Origin: Pseudomonadaceae bacterium
Lineage (GTDB): Bacteria; Pseudomonadota; Gammaproteobacteria; Pseudomonadales; Pseudomonadaceae
NCBI GenBank assembly: GCA_030602315.1
Contig: JAUVZY010000012.1
Coordinates: forward strand, 1-64,000
Length of the DNA stretch: 64,000 bases
Direction of reading: 5' to 3'
In this document: piece by piece, positions 10,295-19,637 of the stretch
Layout: every line of letters starts with the position of its first letter
Numbering within the stretch: the first letter of the stretch is position 1
Position numbers and translations under genes: made by a program
The notes under the pieces: model-generated
Database searches by the model: none
What the model saw: only the letters and a program-made list of their open reading frames with translations
What the model was told of the DNA's origin: nothing

Positions 10295-11767
10295 TCAGAG
10301 CTTGAGCTGATGGATGGCCTTGCTCAGCTCAGCGGACAGATCGGCTAGTTCGGCAGAGGTGCGCGCCGAAGCCAGCGTTTGCTGAACGGTGTGCTCGGTG
10401 ACATCGCGGATGCCGGTGACCGAGCGATTGAGCTCTTCGGCAACCTGGCTCTGCTGTTCGGCGGCGACGGCGATCTGGGTGTTGCTCTCGCGCATCTGCG
10501 CGACCGCACCGGTGATGGCGGCCAGTGCCTGGCCGGCTTCCAGTGCTTCGCGTACGCAGTCGTCGGCTTTGAGCGAACTTTCCTGCATGAACTCCACCGC
10601 ATCTCGCGTACCGGCCTGCAGCTGCGTGATCATCGCGGTGATTTCGTCGGTCGAATCCTGCACGCGCTTGGCCAGGTTGCGCACCTCGTCGGCCACCACC
10701 GCGAAGCCACGCCCCATCTCACCGGCGCGCGCCGCTTCGATGGCTGCGTTGAGCGCCAGGAGGTTGGTCTGCTCGGCGATGCTGTGGATCACGCTGACCA
10801 CGCCGCTGATCTTCTGGCTGTCGGTGGCCAGCTGCTGAATCATCTCCGCGGTCTGCTGCACGCCGGAGGAGAGCCCGGAAATCGACTGCTCTACACGTCC
10901 CACCACATCGCGCCCATCGCTGGCGAGTTGATCGGCGGCCTGGGACTGATCCCGCGTGGCACCGGCATGCTCGGCGATGTGATGCACGGTGGCAGTCATC
11001 TCGTTGATCGCGGTGGCCGCCTGATCGGTTTCACTCTGCTGGCCGAGCATGCCGGTACGAACGTCCTCCATGCTGGCGGCGAGACGCCGGGCGCCCTCAT
11101 CGAGCCGCGAGGCGGCCTGCGATACGGTGCCAACCACACGCCGGTAGCCTTCCTGCATCGCATTGAAGGCGCTGGACATCTGGCCGACTTCGTCACGGCT
11201 GTTCAGCGGCACCCGCGCATTGAGGTCGCCGCTGCGCTCGACGTGCAACATCACGTCTTTGAGCGTGTTCAGATGGCTCAGCAAGAAATGAATGAGCAGC
11301 TGCGAGGCGCCCAGCAGCGCGAGCATGAGTACGCCAACGGCAATGGCGTATTCCAGGAAATGCTGGACGAAGACATCCTTCAAGCTGACCGATTCGACCA
11401 GTGCGACCAGCCGACTGCCATCCTCCAGGGCGGCGACCTGCGCGCCGATCACCGGCGCGCTGCCGAACACGGCGTCATGCGAGAGCGCCTGCCAGCCGGT
11501 GCGGTCTTGCAGCACTGCGCCATTGAGCGTGAGGGCCTCTCCGGCGGGGTAGCGCCGGGTCAGGGCATCGCCAACGAAGCTGTTGGCGGCGGGCCACCGG
11601 GCAAGCAGCTGGATTTCCCTGGCGGCGGTCCGGATGGCGTCCTCGCTGCGGGTTCGCTGTTCCAGATGCATGGCAAACAGCACAACCAGCAGGGTGATGA
11701 CGAACGCCACCATGTTTAGCGCCCAGAACTTGTACTTCAGCGACAGGTCGCGGATCCACGCAGACAT
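10295..11767 (-). CDS. methyl-accepting chemotaxis protein
   Basis: This 490-residue receptor controls CheA activity in response to an unidentified stimulus. A first membrane helix spans about 13-32. A short periplasmic or membrane-proximal region of about 100 residues follows, then a second helix (about 138-160), a HAMP domain and a long coiled-coil signalling domain. The signalling hairpin tip shows the invariant segment around [12 protein letters not shown]. The sensor region is too short for a double Cache domain, so it may sense membrane or energy state or use a four-helix bundle. An FNR/Anr-type box at 11837-11850 sits correctly for activation. No che genes are adjacent. Confidence 0.93.
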   Translation of the reverse strand: MSAWIRDLSLKYKFWALNMVAFVITLLVVLFAMHLEQRTRSEDAIRTAAREIQLLARWPAANSFVGDALTRRYPAGEALTLNGAVLQDRTGWQALSHDAVFGSAPVIGAQVAALEDGSRLVALVESVSLKDVFVQHFLEYAIAVGVLMLALLGASQLLIHFLLSHLNTLKDVMLHVERSGDLNARVPLNSRDEVGQMSSAFNAMQEGYRRVVGTVSQAASRLDEGARRLAASMEDVRTGMLGQQSETDQAATAINEMTATVHHIAEHAGATRDQSQAADQLASDGRDVVGRVEQSISGLSSGVQQTAEMIQQLATDSQKISGVVSVIHSIAEQTNLLALNAAIEAARAGEMGRGFAVVADEVRNLAKRVQDSTDEITAMITQLQAGTRDAVEFMQESSLKADDCVREALEAGQALAAITGAVAQMRESNTQIAVAAEQQSQVAEELNRSVTGIRDVTEHTVQQTLASARTSAELADLSAELSKAIHQLKL

Positions 11768-11836
11768 AGTGCCCCACTTCGAGTTGTAGTGATTTTCGCG
11801 AGCGATGGCAGTATGCCTTCAATCCCGCCGGCCTGT

Positions 11837-11850
11837 TTGATTCGCGTCAA
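11837..11850 (-). promoter_or_regulatory. FNR/Anr-type box and -10 for the chemoreceptor gene
   Basis: TTGATTCGCGTCAA fits TTGAT-N4-GTCAA. On the minus strand the hexamer CATACT (11815-11810) follows at the distance expected of a class II FNR-type promoter. This places the start of transcription near 11803 and the box centre at about -41. The gene start at 11767 follows after a 36-base leader. The spacing agreement is what raises this above a chance match. Binding by Anr is inferred. Confidence 0.68.
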
Positions 11851-12009
11851 ACCAGCAAGGTTAGCGGCTGGTGACGTTTAACCTTGAGCGACAGCAAGGC
11901 CTTGTGCGACTGGTCCGAAGGTCGTCTAGCGAAGCAGCGATAACCTGTGCAACGCTTGCCGCTTATCCTTTCGCCAGCCATCCATTGCCAGGCCTTTCAG
12001 GGTAAGCGC

Positions 12010-13422
12010 ATGTTGCGATTACTGATGTCGATCGTTTGCCTGCTGGCGTGCCTGGCCTCGCCTGCGCTGGCGCGCGTGGCCGGTCCTGTAGACGGATGGC
12101 AGCGTGCGGGCGAGAGCCGCGACCTCGCCGACATCCGGCGTACCGGGCAATTGCGTGTGCTGGTCAATCAGAGCCGCCACAGTTCCGGCGTGATCAGAGA
12201 CGAGGTCGTTGGCATCGAGTACATCCGCCTGCGTGCTTTCGTTCGCTACCTCAACCGCGGGGGGAGCCAGGCGATCACCCTCAAGGTGATACCCAAGCCA
12301 AAGGATCAGTTGCTCGCTGCACTGCAGCGCGGCGAGGGAGATCTGGTCGCCCCGGGAGAGCTGTTGGATGCGCGCGGCCACTCGGGGGTGGTGCGCAGCC
12401 AGCCGGTGCAGCGGGCGGTGCCGATGGTCCTGGTCACCCGTCAGGGCAGCCGGGTCTATCGTCAGTTCGATGAGCTCTCCGGGCGGGCGCTGGTGCTGGC
12501 TTCGGGCAGCGCGGCGCGCATTGAGCTGGCCCGGATTAACCAGACGCTGCTCAAGCGCGGGCAGGCTCCGATCGCACTGGAGTGGGTCGATGCCTCGTTG
12601 GCGATCGAGGATGTGCTCGAATTGGTTCATGCCGGGGTCTATCCCGCCACCATCGTTGAACTGCCGATTGCCGAGCGATGGGCCAAGGTCCTGCCGCGGC
12701 TGCGCATCGATCGAGCGATGCAACTGGGCGAAGTGCGCGACGCCAACTGGTTCTTTCGTGGCGAAGCGAAGACCCTGCAGGCGCGCGCCGACCGCTTTCT
12801 CGCCGAATATCGCCCGCCGGCCGACCAGGATGCGGCATTCCTGCGCCATTACCGGCGCCTGAGCAAGGTCCATTACCCGCTTGATCGGCTCGGCCGGCAG
12901 CGGCTGGAAAAGGTGCGGCCGACCCTGCAGCATCACGCGCAAAACCTGGAACTCGACTGGCTCGATCTGGCGGCGATCGCCTTCAAGGAGTCGACCCTCA
13001 ACCCGGCGGCAATCAGCCCTGGCGGGGCCATCGGGCTGATGCAGGTGACTCCGGCCACCGCCCGCGGCATGGGTGTCGGTGATCCGCGCCATCTCGACAG
13101 CAACGTTCTGGCGAGCGCGCGCTATCTGTCGAGCCTGCGCCGTGATCACTTCGCCAGCCCACGCCTGAACGAACGCGAGCGCATGGCTTTCATGCTGGCT
13201 GCCTACAACATGGGGCCCCAGCGCGTGCAGACTCTGCGCGCCGAGGCACGCCGACGCGGGCTGAACCCCGATCAATGGTTCTTCCAGGTCGAGCGGGTCG
13301 CGCTGGAGCAGATGGGCCTTGGGGTGGCGAGCTACGTCAGCAGCATCAACAAGTACTACGTGGCGTATGCCCGCGAGCGCTTTCTGCTTGAAAACCCGGC
13401 CAACCGGCAGGCCGGCCGCTGA
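12010..13422 (+). CDS. MltF-type lytic murein transglycosylase
   Basis: This 470-residue protein cleaves peptidoglycan glycan strands with formation of anhydro-muramic acid. It has an N-terminal export signal (residues 1-21, ending ASPALA). A periplasmic solute-binding-like module covers about 30-280. A C-terminal SLT domain carries the catalytic Glu in the segment AIAFKES, followed by GAIGLMQVTPATA and the AAYNMGP motif. This two-domain plan defines MltF. It appears to be the second MltF-like paralogue known in pseudomonads rather than MltF itself, but that is recalled, not tested. The ATG at 12010 has AGGGTAA upstream; the GTG at 11947 was rejected because it would precede the signal peptide. 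Confidence 0.9.
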   Translation: MLRLLMSIVCLLACLASPALARVAGPVDGWQRAGESRDLADIRRTGQLRVLVNQSRHSSGVIRDEVVGIEYIRLRAFVRYLNRGGSQAITLKVIPKPKDQLLAALQRGEGDLVAPGELLDARGHSGVVRSQPVQRAVPMVLVTRQGSRVYRQFDELSGRALVLASGSAARIELARINQTLLKRGQAPIALEWVDASLAIEDVLELVHAGVYPATIVELPIAERWAKVLPRLRIDRAMQLGEVRDANWFFRGEAKTLQARADRFLAEYRPPADQDAAFLRHYRRLSKVHYPLDRLGRQRLEKVRPTLQHHAQNLELDWLDLAAIAFKESTLNPAAISPGGAIGLMQVTPATARGMGVGDPRHLDSNVLASARYLSSLRRDHFASPRLNERERMAFMLAAYNMGPQRVQTLRAEARRRGLNPDQWFFQVERVALEQMGLGVASYVSSINKYYVAYARERFLLENPANRQAGR

Positions 13423-13425
13423 CGC

Positions 13426-13923
13426 CTACGGATAGTCGATCGCCACGATGTAACGCAGCTGCGGGCCGGTCGGTGTTTCGACCCGGACTTCGGCATCCAG
13501 AGGTTTGCCGACCAGGGCGCGGGCGAGCGGCGAGTCGATGCTGATCAGCCCCTGCTTGAGATCGAGCTCGTCGGGGCCGACGATGCGGTAACGCGCCTCC
13601 TGACCGTCTTCGTCCTCCAGCGTCACCCATGCGCCGAAATAGACCTTGCTTCGATCGGTCGGCGCATGGGAAACCACTTTCAGACGCTCCAGGCGTTTGG
13701 TCAGAAAGCGCACCCGACTGTCGATCTCGCGCAGCATCTTCTTGCCGTAGGTATATTCGGCGTTCTCCGACCGATCACCCTGGGCGGCGGCTTCGGAAAC
13801 CGCCTGGGTGACTTGCGGGCGGCGCACATGCCAGAGCTCGTGCAACTCGGCACGCAGACGTGCCTCGCCCTCAGGGGTGATCAGCGGAGTGCCGGCAGGA
13901 CGGGGAGGGCGATAACGACTCAT
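13426..13923 (-). CDS. greB: transcription elongation factor GreB
   Basis: GreB enters the RNA polymerase secondary channel and stimulates cleavage of backtracked transcripts. The 165-residue product has the N-terminal coiled coil with GDRSENAEY, the acidic tip region, and the C-terminal FKBP-like domain with [11 protein letters not shown]. Sequence features fit GreB rather than GreA. The ATG at 13923 was preferred to a TTG six bases upstream. It lies 12 bp after the ABC permease gene on the same strand, so the three genes are probably co-transcribed. Its stop is three bases from the convergent mltF-like stop. Confidence 0.95.
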   Translation of the reverse strand: MSRYRPPRPAGTPLITPEGEARLRAELHELWHVRRPQVTQAVSEAAAQGDRSENAEYTYGKKMLREIDSRVRFLTKRLERLKVVSHAPTDRSKVYFGAWVTLEDEDGQEARYRIVGPDELDLKQGLISIDSPLARALVGKPLDAEVRVETPTGPQLRYIVAIDYP

Positions 13924-13935
13924 GGTCAATTCCGT

Positions 13936-16440
13936 TCAGATTTCTCGAAACAGCAGTAAGGGACTTGCCGTGTAGGAACGGCGTGTTCCCAGGTACCCAG
14001 CACCGCCGATCAGCAGGGCGCCGAAAACCGGCAATAGCAGCAGCCAGGGGTGCGGCTGCCACGGCAGCGAAAACACAAAGCGATAGAGCAAGCCGCTGAC
14101 AACTTCACAGCCAATCGCCGCGAGCAGCCCGGCAGTCGCCCCGAGCACGCTGAATTCGGTGAGGCGTGCGCGGTTCAGTAACCCACGGCGAGCGCCGAGC
14201 GCACGTAGCACCGCGCCCTGACGCAGGCGTTCGTCGAGCGTTGCCTGCAGTCCGGCAAATAGCACGGCCATGCCCGCCGCGAGGACAAACAGCAGCACAT
14301 ATTCGACCGCCAACGACACCTGCTCGATGATGCTGCGGATCTGGGCGATCAGCGCGTCCACCTGCAACAGGGTCGCCGACGGGAACTCCCGCGCGAGCCG
14401 GATCAGTTCGCCCTCGCGACCTGGCGGCAGATGGAAGCTGGTCATGTAGGTGGTCGGCAGGTCGGACAGTGTGCCAGGCTGGAAAATGATGAAGAAATTC
14501 GGCTGGAAGCTGTTCCAGTCCACTTTGCGCAGGCTGGTGACCCGGGCCTGCCGTGTGATAGCACCGACCGAAAAGGTCAGGCGGTCGCCGACGCCGATGC
14601 CCAGGTTCTCTGCCAGCTGCGAGTCCACCGAGACACCCGGCAGTTCGGCAGGGGCCAGGGCATCCCACCACTGGCCGGACACGATGCGGTTTTCCGCGGG
14701 CAAGGCCGCTGACCATGTCAGGCTGAGGTCGCGGCGAGTGGCACGATCCCCTTGCGATTCCTTGCTCACGCGCTGGCGGACCGGCTCGTCGTTGACCTCG
14801 ACCAGACGCCCCATCACGATCGGGTACAGCGCCACCGGCTGGCCGGATAGCGCAGTGACACGTTCCTGAAAGGCATCGCGCTGATCCGGCAGCACGTTGA
14901 GCACGAACTGATTGGGCGCCTGTGCGGGCAAGGCGGCTTGCCAGTTGTCCAGCAGCTCGCTGCGCAGCAGCAATACCAGCGCCATTGCCAGCAGGATCAG
15001 CCCGAAGGCGAGAGACTGTCCTGCCGCGGCCACCGGATTGCGCAACAGCTGCCCAAGCCCCAGACGCCAGGGCAACGATGCGTGACGAAACGCTTTGCGC
15101 AGTCTGCTCAGCCCGAGCAGCAGGGCGCCGCCAAGCACCACGATCAGGCTGATCCCGCCGGCCATCAGGGCCGCAGTGAGGCGCAGGTCCAGGCTCATGC
15201 GCCACATGATGGCGCCCAGGGCCAACGATGCCAGCAGATAGACGAACCATGTTGACGGCGCGACCGGCAACAGGTCTCTACGCAACACGCGCAGCGGCGG
15301 TACGCGTCCGAGCGCCGCCAGAGGCGGCAGGGCGAAGCCAGCCAGTGCCACCAGGCCAGTCGCCATGCCGATCAGCGCCGGCCCGGGGCCGACCGTAGGG
15401 ACCTGTTGCACCAGCAAGTCCCGCAGCAGATAAAACAAGCCCTGTTGCGCCAGCCAGCCAAGCAGCGCCCCGGCCAGCGAAGCGAGCAGCCCGAGGATCG
15501 TCAGCTGCAGGCCGAACAGCACCAGCGTCTGCCGGCGCGAAAGCCCGAGGCAGCGTAGCAGGGCGCTGGCGTCGAATCGGCGGCTGGCGAAGCGAGTCGC
15601 CGACAGTGCTACGGCTACGCCGGCCAGCAGGATCGCCGCCAGGCTGGCCAGGTTGAGATAACGCTCGGCGCGGGTGATCGCATTGCCCAGCTGGCGATTG
15701 TTGTCGCGCACGGTCTCGATGCGCTGATGCGGTTCGAGACGCGGCTGGACCGCGTCCCGATAGTTCTGAAGCGCCACTGGCGAGCCGCGCCACAGTTCTC
15801 GGAAGCGAACCCGGCTGCCCGGTTGTACGACGCCGGTCGCGGCCAGATCGTCGAGGTTGATCAAGGCGTGCGGGGTGAGGCTGTAGAAATCGTTGGCACG
15901 GTCGGGCTCATAGGTCAGCACCCGGGTGATGCGCAGCGGCAGTTCGCCGATTTCCAGGTGGTCGCCGACCGAGAGGTCCAGGGCGCTGAGCAGGCGCGCT
16001 TCCACCCACATTTCGCCTGGCGCCGGAATGCCGCCTGCGGTTTCTGTCGCAAAGGGCTGGGCGGCGCTGCGAACGGCGCCACGCAACGGATATTGCGCGC
16101 TTGCTGCTTTGACGCTGATGAGCTGAAGGTGTCGATCGGTTGCCGCGACGGTGGAGAACTCGACCAGCTGGGCGTTATCCAGGCCTAGCTGAAGACCGGC
16201 GTCCCGTTGTTCGGCCGCCGCCGGCGAGCTGCCGCTCAATACGAGATCCGCGCCGAGAAACTCACTGGCGCGCAGCTGCATCGCGCCGTTGAGGCGCGCG
16301 CCGAAATAGCCGATGGCGGTACTGGATGCCACGGCGACCAGCAAGGCCATGAACAGTACCTGCAATTCTCCGGCGCGCGCTTCGCGCATCAATTGCCGCA
16401 GGGCGAGCGCGGCCAGGGCAATCCAGGAAGGCTTGCTCAT
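13936..16440 (-). CDS. ABC transporter permease, YbbP type
   Basis: This 834-residue inner-membrane permease belongs to the MacB/LolC-like FtsX superfamily. It has an N-terminal helix, a large periplasmic region, a central block of helices with a second periplasmic region, and a final FtsX block. This ten-helix, two-FtsX arrangement is typical of YbbP, the partner of YbbA. Its ATG overlaps the ATPase stop (ATGA at 16437-16440), so the two are translationally coupled. YbbAP-like systems are thought to act on lipids or lipoproteins at the inner-membrane outer face, sometimes with the adjacent esterase TesA. The substrate is not readable from sequence. Confidence 0.88.
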   Translation of the reverse strand: MSKPSWIALAALALRQLMREARAGELQVLFMALLVAVASSTAIGYFGARLNGAMQLRASEFLGADLVLSGSSPAAAEQRDAGLQLGLDNAQLVEFSTVAATDRHLQLISVKAASAQYPLRGAVRSAAQPFATETAGGIPAPGEMWVEARLLSALDLSVGDHLEIGELPLRITRVLTYEPDRANDFYSLTPHALINLDDLAATGVVQPGSRVRFRELWRGSPVALQNYRDAVQPRLEPHQRIETVRDNNRQLGNAITRAERYLNLASLAAILLAGVAVALSATRFASRRFDASALLRCLGLSRRQTLVLFGLQLTILGLLASLAGALLGWLAQQGLFYLLRDLLVQQVPTVGPGPALIGMATGLVALAGFALPPLAALGRVPPLRVLRRDLLPVAPSTWFVYLLASLALGAIMWRMSLDLRLTAALMAGGISLIVVLGGALLLGLSRLRKAFRHASLPWRLGLGQLLRNPVAAAGQSLAFGLILLAMALVLLLRSELLDNWQAALPAQAPNQFVLNVLPDQRDAFQERVTALSGQPVALYPIVMGRLVEVNDEPVRQRVSKESQGDRATRRDLSLTWSAALPAENRIVSGQWWDALAPAELPGVSVDSQLAENLGIGVGDRLTFSVGAITRQARVTSLRKVDWNSFQPNFFIIFQPGTLSDLPTTYMTSFHLPPGREGELIRLAREFPSATLLQVDALIAQIRSIIEQVSLAVEYVLLFVLAAGMAVLFAGLQATLDERLRQGAVLRALGARRGLLNRARLTEFSVLGATAGLLAAIGCEVVSGLLYRFVFSLPWQPHPWLLLLPVFGALLIGGAGYLGTRRSYTASPLLLFREI

Positions 16441-17123
16441 CCGGCCCACATTGCCTCTAGCGGGCGTCCGGCCTCCAGCCGCAGGCGCTTGCCACAGCGC
16501 GCCGCCAGGCGCTCGTCATGGGTGACCAGAATCAGCGTTGTGCCACGCTCGCGGTTAAGCTCAAACAGCAGGTCGCTGATGCGTGCGCCGGTATGGGTAT
16601 CGAGGTTTCCGGTGGGCTCGTCAGCGAACAGAACGCTCGGCGAGGCGGCGAATGCGCGTGCCAGCGCCACCCGCTGCTGCTCGCCGCCGGAGAGCTGGCG
16701 GGGATAATGGTGGAAGCGCTCGCCGAGTCCGACCCGTGCTAACAACTCGCCCGCCGCAGTCCTGGCCGCGCGTGCTCCAGCCAGCTCAAGCGGCAGCATG
16801 ACGTTTTCGATCGCGGTGAGGGTGTCCAGCAGCTGAAAGGATTGAAAGACAAAGCCCACGTGTTCGGCCCGCACGCGGGCGCGGGCGTCTTCATCCAGAG
16901 CATGCAGTGGCGCTGCGCAAAGCTCGATTTCGCCGGCGCTGGGCAGGTCAAGCCCGGCCAGAAGGCCCAACAGTGTCGATTTGCCGGAACCGGAGGTGCC
17001 AACGATGGCCAGGCTGTCGCCAGCATCGAGTTCGAGTGACAGCCCGTCGAGAATCGTCAGTTCGCCTTCTGTGCTTGGAACCACTTTGCTAAGGTGCCTG
17101 GCGGAAAGAATCCTGGCGCTCAT
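16437..17123 (-). CDS. ABC transporter ATP-binding protein, YbbA type
   Basis: This 228-residue nucleotide-binding subunit of the LolD/MacB class energises the YbbP-like permease. Walker A is GTSGSGKST (about 42-50), the signature is LSGGEQQR, and Walker B plus following residues read VLFADEPTGNLD. The gene is divergent from tesA, and their 5' ends overlap or nearly so: the ATG here is at 17123-17121 and tesA starts at 17134 or 17122. The same tesA/ybbA/ybbP grouping exists in E. coli, which supports the assignment. Confidence 0.92.
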   Translation of the reverse strand: MSARILSARHLSKVVPSTEGELTILDGLSLELDAGDSLAIVGTSGSGKSTLLGLLAGLDLPSAGEIELCAAPLHALDEDARARVRAEHVGFVFQSFQLLDTLTAIENVMLPLELAGARAARTAAGELLARVGLGERFHHYPRQLSGGEQQRVALARAFAASPSVLFADEPTGNLDTHTGARISDLLFELNRERGTTLILVTHDERLAARCGKRLRLEAGRPLEAMWAG

Positions 17124-17133
17124 GGGGTATCCG

Positions 17134-17739
17134 ATGCGGTGGTGGCTGAAAAGTGCTGTGCTGGCATCTCTGTGCTGGATCCAGACGGCGCTCGGCGGAA
17201 CGGTTCTGGTGTTGGGCGATAGTATCAGCGCAGGTTTTGGCCTGGAAACCGAGCAGGGCTGGGTACACGGTCTGCAACAGCGCCTGGAGCGACATCCGGT
17301 GGACTATCGGGTGGTGAATGCTTCGGTCAGCGGCGAAACGACGGCCGGGGGCCTGGCGCGGCTGCCTTCGCTTCTCGATGAGCACAGCCCGGCGATCGTG
17401 ATTCTCGAGCTCGGTGGTAATGATGGGTTGCGCGGTCAGCTGCCGGCGGCGATGCGCGCCAATCTCGAGCGCATGATCGAGCTATCGAAGGAGTCCGGCG
17501 CGCAGATCGTTCTGCTGGGCATGCGGCTGCCGCCCAATCTGGGTCGGCGCTATACCGAAGCGTTCGCCGAGGCGTTCGATTCGCTGGCGAGCGAAACCGG
17601 CGTGGCCTATGTGCCGTTCTTCCTCGCCGGCGTGGCAACCGAGCCGGGGATGATGCAGCAGGATCAGGTCCATCCCACGGCAGCGGCGCAACCGCGCCTG
17701 TTGGAAAATGCCTGGGAGGCGCTCGAACCCTTGCTTTGA
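17134..17739 (+). CDS. tesA: periplasmic esterase/lysophospholipase/thioesterase I
   Basis: TesA is a periplasmic SGNH hydrolase acting on acyl-CoA, lysophospholipid and other esters. The 201-residue product has a signal peptide (about 1-21) followed by the four SGNH blocks. Block I is GDSISAG with Ser30, block III is GGND, and block V is DQVHPT supplying Asp and His. I chose the ATG at 17134 because it gives a normal signal peptide; an ATG at 17122 would add four residues. It is divergent from the ybbAP-like genes. Confidence 0.93.
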   Translation: MRWWLKSAVLASLCWIQTALGGTVLVLGDSISAGFGLETEQGWVHGLQQRLERHPVDYRVVNASVSGETTAGGLARLPSLLDEHSPAIVILELGGNDGLRGQLPAAMRANLERMIELSKESGAQIVLLGMRLPPNLGRRYTEAFAEAFDSLASETGVAYVPFFLAGVATEPGMMQQDQVHPTAAAQPRLLENAWEALEPLL

Positions 17740-17784
17740 GCAGGTCGGCTCGCTACTGTCGCGCTCCTCTTCATGGAGTCCCGC

Positions 17785-18066
17785 ATGTTGCGCGTTTCCC
17801 GGTCGCTCTACGCATTTCGGCTGATCGAGCCGGACGAGCAATTCGATTTGTTCGCCTGCCGGGAGAATCGTTTTCATCTGGCCGAACGGCAGCTAGCCCT
17901 GGGCGGCGCCGTCGATCGCACCTTGTGCGGCAGCGTCCTGCCGGCCAGGCCGCGCTGGGGTGAGCTGCAAAGCGATCATTTGCGTGACCGGCGATTATGC
18001 CCGGCTTGCAAGGTCTTGCTTGCTCAGCGGCGCAAAGGGCTGCCTTCGCCACATGGCGACTGGTGA
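17785..18066 (+). CDS. small cysteine-containing protein, function unknown
   Basis: This is a 93-residue soluble protein with no signal peptide or membrane helix. It has cysteines in FACRE, TLCGS and a C-terminal CPAC pair, an arrangement that could bind zinc but does not match a named motif I know. The ATG at 17785 is favoured because GGAG lies six bases upstream; an ATG at 17773 would add four residues. It sits between tesA and the L,D-transpeptidase gene, a position I recall being occupied by a similar unnamed gene in other pseudomonads. Confidence 0.65.
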   Translation: MLRVSRSLYAFRLIEPDEQFDLFACRENRFHLAERQLALGGAVDRTLCGSVLPARPRWGELQSDHLRDRRLCPACKVLLAQRRKGLPSPHGDW

Positions 18067-18143
18067 GCACCGCCTACAGATTTTTGTGGCATGCCTGTAC
18101 AATCTGTGATCAATCCGTCTTTCGTGAATCAAGGGAATCCCTG

Positions 18144-19106
18144 ATGTTGTCGCGTATTTCCGCCGCTGCCTGCTGCATGGCGCTCGCTGCGCTCACTGCC
18201 GCCGGTACCAGTAGCGCTCTCGAGCTGCCATTGCCTCCGCCTGGCGAGGACATCGTTGGCGAGGTCCAGGTAATCAAGGCGAAGTATGAAGATACCTTCG
18301 CTGCGATCGGCGAACGCTATGAACTGGGCTATTCCGAGCTGGTGGCCGCCAACCCGGGGGTGGATCCGTGGCTTCCCGGCGAAGGTACCGACATCGTCCT
18401 GCCGACTCGCTTCATCCTGCCGCCGGTGCCGCGCGAGGGCATCGTGATCAACCTGGCCGAATATCGCCTCTACTATTTCCCGCCGGGCAAGAGCGTCGTC
18501 TACACCTACCCGCTGGGAATCGGCCGTGAAGGGTGGTCGTCGCCGGTAGCCACGACCAAGATCACCGCCAAGACACCGAACCCTGCTTGGTATCCGCCTG
18601 CATCGATCCGCGCGGAGCATGCCGCCGAGGGTGATCCGTTGCCGGCAGTGGTGCCGCCAGGCCCCGATAACCCGCTCGGACCGTTCAAGTTCAACCTTGG
18701 GTTGTCGGCCTACCTGATCCACGGTTCCAACAAGAAGTTCGGGATCGGCATGCGGGTGAGCCATGGTTGCTTCCGCATGTATAACCACAACGTGCTGGCG
18801 CTGGCGCAGATGGTGCCGGTGGGAACGCCGGTTCGGATCATCAACGAGCCCTACAAGCTGGGCGTCAGTGGCGGTCGTCTGTACCTGGAGGCCCATGCGC
18901 CGCTGGATGACCAGCCGCAGCAGACCTCGCTGATGGACAAGCACGCGGCGATGGTCAACATGCTGCTTGCCAGCGACCACCTCACCGTGAATCAGCACCT
19001 GGATTGGGAAGTCATTCGTGACATCGTTGCGGCAGAGGATGGCCTGCCGGTGGAAATTGCCGAGCCGCAAGCCGCGTTGGCTGGGGAGTTCAATTCCGCC
19101 ATCTGA
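18144..19106 (+). CDS. L,D-transpeptidase (ErfK/YbiS/YcfS/YnhG family)
   Basis: This 320-residue periplasmic enzyme forms or uses L,D bonds on peptidoglycan tetrapeptides. A signal peptide ends near residue 25. A LysM-like peptidoglycan-binding module covers about 41-87. The YkuD catalytic domain has IHGS with His193 and SHGCFR with Cys209. A C-terminal extension follows. The gene faces oprI, the Braun-type lipoprotein, across two terminators. This family includes the enzymes that attach Braun lipoprotein to peptidoglycan, so OprI is a likely substrate. That link is inference from family and position. Confidence 0.9.
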   Translation: MLSRISAAACCMALAALTAAGTSSALELPLPPPGEDIVGEVQVIKAKYEDTFAAIGERYELGYSELVAANPGVDPWLPGEGTDIVLPTRFILPPVPREGIVINLAEYRLYYFPPGKSVVYTYPLGIGREGWSSPVATTKITAKTPNPAWYPPASIRAEHAAEGDPLPAVVPPGPDNPLGPFKFNLGLSAYLIHGSNKKFGIGMRVSHGCFRMYNHNVLALAQMVPVGTPVRIINEPYKLGVSGGRLYLEAHAPLDDQPQQTSLMDKHAAMVNMLLASDHLTVNQHLDWEVIRDIVAAEDGLPVEIAEPQAALAGEFNSAI

Positions 19107-19169
19107 AACAGCCCGCGCTGCGCTGGCTGAATATGCTGAGCGGGATATTCAACGCAACGGCAATTCGAG

Positions 19170-19205
19170 AAATCCGATACCAGTACCTGGTGTCGGATTT
19201 TTTTT
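19170..19205 (+). terminator. Rho-independent terminator of the L,D-transpeptidase gene
   Basis: A 13-pair stem (19170-19182 with 19188-19200, one G-T pair) encloses a five-base loop and runs into eight consecutive Ts. It lies 64 bases after the stop codon, a textbook intrinsic terminator. Confidence 0.88.
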
Positions 19206-19265
19206 GCCTCGGCGATGCGATCGGTTGGCTCGATCGATGGCTGGCACGGCTGGGCGCGTAGGCAT

Positions 19266-19299
19266 AAAAAAACGCCCGATGCTACACACCGGGCGTTTT
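19266..19299 (-). terminator. Rho-independent terminator of oprI
   Basis: The arms AAAACGCCCG (19269-19278) and its complement (19290-19299) form a ten-pair stem. On the minus strand the descending arm continues into a T-run, ending about 50 bases after the oprI stop. The other strand has four Ts, so it may also work weakly on the plus strand. Confidence 0.82.
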
Positions 19300-19348
19300 C
19301 TGTGGCTGACCTGACAGGCGAGAGCTTGTCAGGCTGACCGCGCGAAGC

Positions 19349-19606
19349 TTACTTGCGGCTAGCGCGCTCGAGCATGCGCAGGGCGCGCTCGTTGGCTTCG
19401 TCAGCGGACTGCTGGGCCTTGTTGGCAGCAGCCAGAGCTTCTTCGGCCTTGTTGTAGGCTTCGTCAGCACGAGCCTGAGCGCGGGCAGCAGCGTCTTCGG
19501 TAGCGGTCAGACGGGACTCGCTCTCTTCACGGCTCATGCCGTTGGTGCAGCCAGCAGCCAGCACGGCAGCCAGGGCCAGTGCGGAAAACTTAACGACGTT
19601 GTTCAT
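19349..19606 (-). CDS. oprI: outer membrane lipoprotein OprI (Braun/Lpp type)
   Basis: OprI is the abundant small lipoprotein that ties the outer membrane to peptidoglycan. The 85-residue precursor has a lipobox ending in LAAGC, with Cys20 lipidated. It continues as an alanine-rich heptad-repeat helix that forms the coiled coil and ends in ERASRK, where the C-terminal Lys is the usual peptidoglycan attachment point. The ATG at 19606 has AGGGGAA upstream. Synonymous codons are strongly biased, as expected for high expression. The convergent L,D-transpeptidase is the likely anchoring enzyme. Confidence 0.97.
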   Translation of the reverse strand: MNNVVKFSALALAAVLAAGCTNGMSREESESRLTATEDAAARAQARADEAYNKAEEALAAANKAQQSADEANERALRMLERASRK

Positions 19607-19637
19607 TGCATTCCCCTATTAGGTGGAGTTCCTGGAG

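Noticed and set aside
10379-11719. A 446-codon plus-strand frame opposite the chemoreceptor
   Set aside because: The sense frame has the invariant chemoreceptor signalling tip; the antisense is repetitive shadow.
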